Positions 22,042 to 27,517 of a stretch of 27,517 nt of DNA are shown here, piece after piece (positions within the stretch are counted from its first letter, which is position 1; the number at the start of each line of letters is the position of its first letter). Both the position numbers and the translations under genes were made by a program. Below the pieces are notes generated by a model. That model searched no databases, was not told the origin of the DNA, and saw only the letters and a program-made list of their open reading frames with translations. Origin of the DNA: CAZMXS01 sp964570325 (GTDB lineage: Bacteria > Verrucomicrobiota > Kiritimatiellia > CAIQIC01 > CAZMXS01); the NCBI GenBank assembly GCA_964570325.1, contig CAZMXS010000061.1, positions 1-27,517 of the forward strand, written 5' to 3'.

Positions 22042-22635
22042 ATGCGGAAGACATTGGTCGGCATTCTGTTCGGGGTGGCTTGGACGGCGGCAGTTTGCGC
22101 TGAGGATTTGAACACCAAGTGGGCGTACCATAACGATGGGATCATGGATCGGGCCCAGGAGAACGTGCCCGGCCAGTCCTTTGCCTTTCTCGGCAACGGC
22201 AGCGCCACCATCAAGGATTCCGAGCCAATCACGCTTTACGTTCTGACCGCCAACAATTTTGCCGGCGACCGCGACGAGCAGGTTTTTGCGCGCTGGTGGA
22301 ATGGATCGGCTGAACACTGGATCATGGGCAGTTGGATGACCAATGTTTACATCGGATTCGGGGACGGGACCGTGGGTCAGTTCAAGGGCCAGCCGGAACA
22401 GGTGGCCGACATGGTGGACGTCTGGAAGATTGAAGTCAGCCCCGATGTCACACTGCCGGGCGACAATTACTATGTCATCCAGATGAAGGGCTGGCGCGAA
22501 GGCGAAACCCCAAGCGAGGTTTTCCTTTTGCGTACTGAATCAGCCGACAATCCGAACAAGAACAACCTCGGCCAGCCATGGACCGGCAAGGGCGACTACT
22601 TTGAGCACGACTGGAGCGTCCAGATCGAGCCGTAA
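22042..22635 (+). CDS. Small secreted protein of unknown function
   Basis: 197 residues. Signal peptide MRKTLVGILFGVAWTAAVCA with cleavage before EDLNTKW; the Cys near position 19 is not in a proper lipobox. GGAGG (22030-22034) is 7 bases before the ATG. The mature protein is acidic and aromatic-rich (EQVFARWWNGSAEHWIMGSW, VGQFKGQPEQVADMVDVWKI, YFEHDWSVQIEP), predicted beta-rich, with no Cys pair, no membrane helix and no PEP-CTERM tail. It is therefore probably soluble periplasmic or released. No family recognised. Stop codons of this gene and the carboxypeptidase are almost back to back (22635/22638), so transcripts converge. Confidence 0.78.
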   Translation: MRKTLVGILFGVAWTAAVCAEDLNTKWAYHNDGIMDRAQENVPGQSFAFLGNGSATIKDSEPITLYVLTANNFAGDRDEQVFARWWNGSAEHWIMGSWMTNVYIGFGDGTVGQFKGQPEQVADMVDVWKIEVSPDVTLPGDNYYVIQMKGWREGETPSEVFLLRTESADNPNKNNLGQPWTGKGDYFEHDWSVQIEP

Positions 22636-22637
22636 GT

Positions 22638-23489
22638 TCACTTCCGCGGAATGGCCATCAGGCCCTTGGTAAGCAGCTCGCGGGCCTTGGCGTCGCGCGT
22701 TTCCCGATTGGGACTGCCGAGGATAATGGCGATGACCCGGTTGCCGTTCCGTTGAGCCGTGGCGGCAATCGAAAAGCCGGCGGCCGTGAAATAACCGGTC
22801 TTGAGGCCGTCGCACCCTTCAAAATTACCCAACAGGTGATTGTGGTTTCGCATCATAAAGGTGTCATTGCGGAAACCGCGCTCCTTGGTTGAAGTATAGC
22901 GCAGGGTGTCCGGATATTTGAGCAGCTCGCGGCAGAGAATGGCCAGGTCGCGCGCGGTCGTAACATCCGGTAACTGGCCCGGGCCCGGCGGCAGGCCATG
23001 GACCGATTGGAAGGTAGTGCCGGTCATTCCCAGTTCTTTTGCCTTCTGATTCATCAATTCGACGAACGCGTCCTTGGTCCCGGCGACATGAATGGCCAGC
23101 GCCGTTGCCGCGTCATTGGCCGACTGCACCATCAGCGCGTAAAGCATTTCGTCAACCGTAAAGGTTTCCTTTTCCGCAAGATAGACCTGCGATCCGCCTA
23201 TTTTTGAGGCTTCAGCCGTCACCGTCACCGGGTCGTCCAGTTTAAGCGCCCCCTGCTGAATTTTTTCGAGAATGATCAACAGGTCCATCAATTTCAAAAC
23301 GCTGGCGGGATAGCCCTTGGCGTCCGCGCCGTCCTCAAATATCGCCTTCCCGTCGGCGGCGTTGACCACGATGGCGCCCAGATACGGGTTTTTTGCCACC
23401 GTTTGGAGTTTCTCGGCCCGCGCCATAGATATACCAGCCAATGCAACAACGAGACCTGTGACCAGCGCGAAATGCAGCCTACTCTTCAT
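22638..23489 (-). CDS. D-alanyl-D-alanine carboxypeptidase (peptidase S11, low-molecular-weight PBP)
   Basis: 283 residues. Signal peptide MKSRLHFALVTGLVVALAGI...ARA. The three penicillin-binding motifs are complete: S63-x-x-K66 in PASVLKLM, S123-x-N125 in VQSANDAAT, and K230-T-G in CDGLKTGYF. The enzyme trims the terminal D-Ala of peptidoglycan stem peptides in the periplasm and so controls cross-linking. At 283 residues it consists of the catalytic domain only: the PBP5 C-terminal beta domain and membrane-anchor helix of DacA/DacC are missing, as in soluble DacF-like or PBP7-like forms. The Val-Leu between Ser63 and Lys66, instead of the common Thr-Thr, is unusual but compatible. AGGAGG is about 11 bases before the ATG. 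Confidence 0.9.
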   Translation of the reverse strand: MKSRLHFALVTGLVVALAGISMARAEKLQTVAKNPYLGAIVVNAADGKAIFEDGADAKGYPASVLKLMDLLIILEKIQQGALKLDDPVTVTAEASKIGGSQVYLAEKETFTVDEMLYALMVQSANDAATALAIHVAGTKDAFVELMNQKAKELGMTGTTFQSVHGLPPGPGQLPDVTTARDLAILCRELLKYPDTLRYTSTKERGFRNDTFMMRNHNHLLGNFEGCDGLKTGYFTAAGFSIAATAQRNGNRVIAIILGSPNRETRDAKARELLTKGLMAIPRK

Positions 23490-23683
23490 AATGCTCGAAT
23501 CCTCCTGGGAATTGAAGATAGTTCGCCGACATTCAAATCATAACAGGTAAGCATAAAGACTTTCGGATCAAGATGCACGCCCGGAATAGGCAGAGAAAAA
23601 AACTTCACCCCGACTCGCTCCCCGCCAGGTCGGACGAGGGGGGCATACACGCCCGGCGCCCCGTTCTGCCCGCGGCGACTTGC

Positions 23684-23710
23684 CCGGCGCCTTGGCGCCC
23701 AAGGCGCCGG
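23684..23710. repeat. Perfect 12-bp GC-rich palindrome
   Basis: CCGGCGCCTTGG (23684-23695) and CCAAGGCGCCGG (23699-23710) around CGC. It lies 50 bases beyond the stop of the large lipoprotein gene. Without a T-run on the minus side it could be a REP-like element or an mRNA 3' stabiliser. Confidence 0.55.
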
Positions 23711-23760
23711 ACAGCGGAACGAAGAAGAGAGTATGCGTAAGAGTCAAGCGTAAGCGTGTG

Positions 23761-26700
23761 TCACCACTCCGCCTGAACTTCATGGTCGCCCGCCGGCAGC
23801 CGGCAGGCGAGCGCGTCCCAGTCCGTCCAGTCCGCGCCATTTACTCGCACGCGGGCCGGCTTGCCTGTTCGCGGCCAGCGCAGTTCAAGGCCTTTGACCT
23901 CCGGCGCGCCTGCCACCGAAACCGTCAGGGTGTTCTGATTCAGCCGGGCTTTCAAATTGAGTGGGCCGTACCAAGTCGGCAGATTGCTGATGTTGAGCCC
24001 TCTGCCGGCCAGCCATTTTTCCGGCGCGCCCGCCAGCAGAATCAGGATGCCGTCGCGTTCCTCCGCCAGCATGCCGCGCAGGGCGTTCACATAGCCGGAG
24101 CCCACCCAGGTGTGCGGCATATCGCCGATGTAAGATGCCTTGCGCGCGTCGCCCAGCACCACCTCGGCCCAATGCTGCCAGCCCACAGGCCGCCGGAAAG
24201 TGAGCATATAGTCGAGCAGCTCGACCGCGCGTTCTTTCTCGCCTAATTCAACGAAAGGCGTAATCGAGCGGATCTCATAGGGCGTGAAGGTGCAGCCTTC
24301 CTCCGCGATTTTTCGCGCGCGGATTTCCTTGAAGTACCGCTCGAAAGTCTGGCGCAGGATGGTGGGCGGCAGGTTGGCCTGCTCTTCACATGGGAAGAAG
24401 GCGATGGCGGTCGAGGTCGGATCCGGATCGCCCTTTTCCGCGCAACCCGGGATGAAGTCAATCTGCCGGTAGGCGATGGTTTTCTCGATCGAGGCGACCA
24501 CGGAATCGCGCAGCAGTTTATACTGTTCCTCTGCCCATTGTGCCGCGGCCTCGTCTCCGACCGCGCGCGCCGCCTCCGCGCCGTCCTTCCAGCCTTTCAG
24601 CGCCCAGAAGTCATCCCAATAACTGTGCATTGGCGGCGCATAGCCCTCGTGGCTGAACGATTTGGGCAGGATGCCGACGAAGCGTTCGCGGGCGGGCTCG
24701 TCTCGCATATAATCCGGCGCCAGCGTTTGTTCGCGCAATTTGACCAGGTATTCCAATGCCGCCCGGATTTGCGGGAAATGGCGCTTTAGAAACTCCGTGT
24801 CCTTCGTGAAGCGCCAATACTCCATCAGCGCGTAAATGAACTGGCCCTGGCTATCATATTCCAGGTTGGAACCGAAGCCGGTGTTGACCGAGCCGTCGTT
24901 GTTCAGGATCGGCGGCACCAGCCCGTCCGGCTGGACGCGCGCGGCGTACCACTCGAGATATTCGCGGATCGGTTGGAACAGACCCATGCGCAGCATCGCC
25001 GCGCCGGTCAGGCTGCCGTCGCGAATCCACGTACGCTTGTAATTACGCGAGCCCGGTTGGATGGCCACGCCATCGCGGTTGACCAGGATATAGCCAATCT
25101 GTGCCCGCATGGCGTCGGCGACGAACTGCTCGGGCATTTCAATTCGCACCGGCCCGAGCTGCTCGCGCCAGAACCAGCCCTGCTCGTTCCAGTGCCGGGT
25201 GAAGGCGTCGTCCGGCCGGGTCATTTCACTATGGCCGTGGCGCACGAAGGCGCGCGCGATCTCGATCGAACCGTGCAACGGGGCGGCGACAATCCAGTTC
25301 GAGGCCGCGCCCGGTTCCAGCGCGAAGTTATATTCCACAGCGCCCGAAATCAGGTCGCCGCCGTTGTCCATACCCTGTGCCGGGGGCAATTGGCCGCGCG
25401 CCAGGAACTTCACGACATCGCTCTGATCGAACGCAGTGGCGCCGAAGCCGTCCGGCCGGCTGTAAAGAACGTACTGGTCCACCCCATTCACCTTTGCCAG
25501 CGTGAAGTTCTCTCCGGGCTGGAAAAGCAACGACTGAATCGGCGAGAGACCGCCGTACTGCCACGCGGGATTGACCTGCACTGGCCGCACCGCCAGGAAG
25601 AACCGGCCGGCCTGCTTTTCTTTTGAAACGTTGGCGATCAGGTAGCGGACAAAAGTGGCCGCGTCGCTAAGGCCGCCCCAGGTGAATGCCTGGATGCTGA
25701 CGGACAGCGGCCCCAGTTGCCACTGGACCGTGGGCAGCGGCAATGCGCCATCCTCCAGGGTCTGTGTCACCCGCTCTGCGTCAAAGGCCGAAAGCAATCG
25801 GCCGTTCATGAAGAGGTAGGGCATTAGCGAACCCATGCCCTGATACGGCTCCAGATTGCCGTATTCGTCCAGCAGGCTCTCGCGGCTGTCGCCGGGCAGG
25901 CCGGTGATGGTCCAATAAACCTGCCGGCCGCGCAGGTGGTCGGGATAATGGCCGGGACGGGCTTTACCGGCCGCCAACTGGTACAGGGCTAATGAACTCA
26001 CGGTTTCCTCCGGTCCGCGCAGCGTGATTTCGCGTATTTCCGCGGGTTGATTGTTAAGGGTTCCGGTCAGTTCAAGGCGGAGGAAACGCGCCTCCGCGCG
26101 CGGGTGCATCAGGAGATCGAAGCCGCCGGCGCCTTCGCGGAGTTCGGCGACTCGATCCCACGCCGACCCGTCGCGCGAAAGGTAAAGCACCGCGCCAGTG
26201 GCGTGGGTTTCTCCCCAGTCAATCCGGATGCCGCCGAGCGGTTTCACCTTGCGCAGGTCAGCCTGAATGGTTAACGGCCCGCCATTGGCCGCCCGCCAGA
26301 CTGTGGCCTGATCGCCATCGAACAGATTTTCCGGGCTGGAACCGGCCATGGCCGGGGCGATGGCGATGACGCGTTCGCCCGGCCCTTTGACATCAACCTC
26401 CCAAATTGAATGCCCCCACCCCGTGCCGCGTTTGGTGCCGGTGATTCGGATCAGGCGGGCGGAAACCGGTCGGAAAAAGATGTCGTCCGTCTGGCCGTCA
26501 CCGTATTGATTGGTGAAAACCGGCGTCCACTGATTGCCGTCGAGCGAAACGGCGACATTATATTCGGACGCATAGGCGGTCTCCCAAAGAATTGTCAGGC
26601 CACAGATCGTGGCCGCGCGCCCCAGATCAATTTCCAACCACTGCGGGTCAGCCGCCGGACTGCTCCAACGCGTGTCGGCCTTTCCATCGCAGGCCATTTC

Positions 26701-26913
26701 CGCAGGGAAGATTTCCTCTTGAACGGCGGATGCGCGGGCGCGCCACTCGCCCTTGGGCGGCGGTTCAGCCGGCGTGAACGCCGGACGCTCGGGCGGCGGC
26801 GGATATGACAACTCCGGCGTTGATCCCGTCTGCCGACATCCGCTGCCAATGCACAACGCCACTAAACCAGCGACTGTGATCGCTCTCATGGGAGTGCCAA
26901 GTATGTTTTTCAT
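23761..26913 (-). CDS. Lipoprotein glycoside hydrolase with two discoidin (F5/8 type C) domains
   Basis: 1050 residues. The N terminus has a lipobox ending IGSGC with lipidation Cys26; GGAG is 8-9 bases before the ATG. Residues ~55-177 are a discoidin domain (EMACDGKADTRWSSPAADPQ, WLEIDLGRAATICGL, ISVSLDGNQW-like segment AVSLDGNQWTPVFTNQ). Residues ~180-300 form a second, more degenerate one (PENLFDGDQATVWRA, FLRLELTG). Residues ~310-600 form a beta-sandwich, and ~600-985 an (alpha/alpha)6 barrel like the GH15/GH63/debranching class: YKRTWIRDGSLTGAAM with a candidate catalytic Asp near 629, YDSQGQFIYALMEYWRF, and HTWVGSGYVNAL. The C-terminal ~65 residues are a beta domain. Expected role: hydrolysis of a glycan at the outer membrane; family number and substrate uncertain. 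Confidence 0.78.
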   Translation of the reverse strand: MKNILGTPMRAITVAGLVALCIGSGCRQTGSTPELSYPPPPERPAFTPAEPPPKGEWRARASAVQEEIFPAEMACDGKADTRWSSPAADPQWLEIDLGRAATICGLTILWETAYASEYNVAVSLDGNQWTPVFTNQYGDGQTDDIFFRPVSARLIRITGTKRGTGWGHSIWEVDVKGPGERVIAIAPAMAGSSPENLFDGDQATVWRAANGGPLTIQADLRKVKPLGGIRIDWGETHATGAVLYLSRDGSAWDRVAELREGAGGFDLLMHPRAEARFLRLELTGTLNNQPAEIREITLRGPEETVSSLALYQLAAGKARPGHYPDHLRGRQVYWTITGLPGDSRESLLDEYGNLEPYQGMGSLMPYLFMNGRLLSAFDAERVTQTLEDGALPLPTVQWQLGPLSVSIQAFTWGGLSDAATFVRYLIANVSKEKQAGRFFLAVRPVQVNPAWQYGGLSPIQSLLFQPGENFTLAKVNGVDQYVLYSRPDGFGATAFDQSDVVKFLARGQLPPAQGMDNGGDLISGAVEYNFALEPGAASNWIVAAPLHGSIEIARAFVRHGHSEMTRPDDAFTRHWNEQGWFWREQLGPVRIEMPEQFVADAMRAQIGYILVNRDGVAIQPGSRNYKRTWIRDGSLTGAAMLRMGLFQPIREYLEWYAARVQPDGLVPPILNNDGSVNTGFGSNLEYDSQGQFIYALMEYWRFTKDTEFLKRHFPQIRAALEYLVKLREQTLAPDYMRDEPARERFVGILPKSFSHEGYAPPMHSYWDDFWALKGWKDGAEAARAVGDEAAAQWAEEQYKLLRDSVVASIEKTIAYRQIDFIPGCAEKGDPDPTSTAIAFFPCEEQANLPPTILRQTFERYFKEIRARKIAEEGCTFTPYEIRSITPFVELGEKERAVELLDYMLTFRRPVGWQHWAEVVLGDARKASYIGDMPHTWVGSGYVNALRGMLAEERDGILILLAGAPEKWLAGRGLNISNLPTWYGPLNLKARLNQNTLTVSVAGAPEVKGLELRWPRTGKPARVRVNGADWTDWDALACRLPAGDHEVQAEW

Positions 26914-27054
26914 TTCGATATCTCCGGTTGCGGCACTTTACCGAAACACGAACGCACGTACATAGTTTTTTTTGTTTTTTTGCCGCCTCGGATATCACCG
27001 ATGGCGCGGGAGGGATAACGGAATCCTGACGAGAACGGCCAAAAACAAGCCACA

Positions 27055-27198
27055 TTAGACGGTTGTTAATGGCGTGCCGTTGTTGTTCTGGTTGAGGCCT
27101 GCCACGAATAAGGTCCAGTGCCCGTTGGGATCACGGCTGCTGAATGAAGGCAACGTTACCGTTCGCGTATTTGTATCTGGCGTGTTGTCTGGGTCCAT
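27055..27198 (-). pseudogene. Remnant of a P-domain-like secreted protein C terminus
   Basis: A short open frame, 47 residues, reads MDPDNTPDTNTRTVTLPSF then SSRDPNGHWTLFVAGLN and ends with TAA at 27055-27057. DPNG-x-WTLFVA matches the closing strand of proprotein-convertase P-domains, which are common at the ends of PVC secreted proteins. Upstream the frame is closed by a TGA about 30 bases to the right, so no complete domain exists. It is too short to be a functional gene and lacks a ribosome site; I read it as a decayed gene end. A chance match cannot be excluded. Confidence 0.4.
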
Positions 27199-27319
27199 GT
27201 TGCGCCCCGCCCGCGCCCTTTTTCACTTTTTTTGAAAAAGGGCTTGCGCCCATTGTTGATACCGGTATCCTCCGGCGCGCCATTGACGGGGCCCGGCGCC
27301 CCCGAAGGGCGCAACATGG
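27195..27319 (+). promoter_or_regulatory. Nested inverted-repeat leader overlapping the ribosome site of the edge gene
   Basis: Outer perfect 13-bp arms CCATGTTGCGCCC (27195-27207) and GGGCGCAACATGG (27307-27319). Inside is a perfect 11-bp hairpin GCCCTTTTTCA / TGAAAAAGGGC (27215-27225 / 27233-27243, loop 7) and the 12-bp palindrome GATACCGGTATC (27258-27269). The right outer arm overlaps the beginning of the GGGAGG ribosome site (27318-27323) of the gene at 27330. The rest of the 26914-27329 gap holds the P-domain remnant and, at 26914-27054, nothing I can name beyond the lipoprotein gene's leader with T-runs. Confidence 0.45.
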
Positions 27320-27329
27320 GAGGTTGCGG

Positions 27330-27517
27330 ATGGGAATCCGACCGATCACAACTTATGCGCGGCTAATCCTCGCCTTGGTGCTGGCGGCCACCGCCTGCCT
27401 GGGCGCGGCCCGCTCGCTGCGGCCGAGCCTGCGCCGGGAGCCGGACGCCGTGCAACTGGAATGGACGGCCGGGAGGACGCCGACGGCGATGGGGTCAGCA
27501 ATCTGGCCGAGCAGGCG
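27330..27517 (+). pseudogene. Start of a secreted-protein gene with an apparent frameshift, cut by the window edge
   Basis: GGGAGG (27318-27323) is 6 bases before ATG 27330. The frame then gives a good signal peptide MGIRPITTYARLILALVLAA with TACLGAARS cleavage. After about residue 44 (AVQLEW) this frame becomes low-quality, while the frame beginning at 27461 reads MDGREDADGDGVSNLAEQA, the DxDGDG calcium-binding-like linker pattern seen in PVC exported proteins (compare DEDGVPTGDEY at the left edge). Adding one base near 27460-27462 would join the two as EW-x-GREDADGDGVSN. So it is either a single-base deletion, a sequencing error, or a chance pattern. The 3' part lies outside the window, so function is unknown. 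Confidence 0.5.

Noticed and set aside
27131..27349. 72-residue minus-strand open frame at the right end
   Set aside because: A different frame of the same strand gives the P-domain-like match and ends at a proper stop; this one is a low-complexity shadow that also crosses the inverted repeats.
1..27517. tRNA, rRNA, CRISPR array, insertion sequence, toxin-antitoxin or phage-defence system
   Set aside because: Intergenic regions were read on both strands; no cloverleaf, no regularly spaced repeats, no transposase or integrase and no defence-type gene pair were found.

Overview
The window looks like chromosomal DNA of a GC-rich, Gram-negative, didermic bacterium. Several traits together point to the PVC superphylum, most likely Verrucomicrobiota/Kiritimatiellota-type bacteria. 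These are two proteins ending in PEP-CTERM sorting signals (1038-1901 and 17201-17854), secreted proteins with InlB-like and calcium-binding DxDGDG-type tails at both window edges, a TMTC-like integral-membrane glycosyltransferase with TPR repeats, a lipoprotein glycosidase with discoidin domains, and an outer-membrane barrel. No rRNA, protein phylogeny or search was available, so the assignment is inference. I found no tRNA, rRNA, transposase, phage gene or CRISPR array.

Layout. 1-1901: end of a secreted repeat protein, a small membrane protein, and a PEP-CTERM gene broken by two nonsense codons. 1991-5937: YjbQ-type enzyme, divergent from two tandem CNNM/CorC-like membrane proteins, then (minus strand) a response regulator with a cysteine-pair tail and a LysE-type exporter. 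6206-9535: a large YgfK-type iron-sulfur flavoprotein, alone. 9904-12991 (minus): a glycosyltransferase followed by a bifunctional OlsF-like acyltransferase. 13228-15332: an outer-membrane barrel protein whose stop overlaps the start of a UvsE UV-damage endonuclease. 15365-17033 (minus): another family-4 glycosyltransferase and a GGQ release-factor-like rescue protein. 17201-17854: an intact PEP-CTERM protein followed by terminator-like hairpins. 18044-20107 (minus): the TMTC-like protein. 20264-22635: a conserved-looking unknown protein, an HU DNA-binding protein with a good promoter and terminator, a DJ-1/PfpI protein and a small secreted protein. 22638-26913 (minus): a D,D-carboxypeptidase and the large discoidin/glycosidase lipoprotein. 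27055-27517: a short P-domain-like gene remnant, a nest of inverted repeats, and the start of a secreted-protein gene that appears frameshifted.

How the genes fit together. Most of the window serves the cell envelope: sorting-signal proteins, surface glycosylation (two GT4 enzymes and the TMTC-like enzyme), membrane lipid modification (OlsF-like), peptidoglycan trimming (S11 peptidase) and glycan degradation (1050-aa lipoprotein). The housekeeping genes (HU, UvsE, DJ-1, release-factor-like, YjbQ) sit singly among them. I do not see a convincing multi-gene undescribed system. The best leads are decaying secreted-protein genes (double-nonsense PEP-CTERM gene, P-domain remnant, frameshifted edge gene), the inverted-repeat leader at 27195-27319, the REC protein with a four-cysteine tail, and the orphan YgfK-type enzyme.
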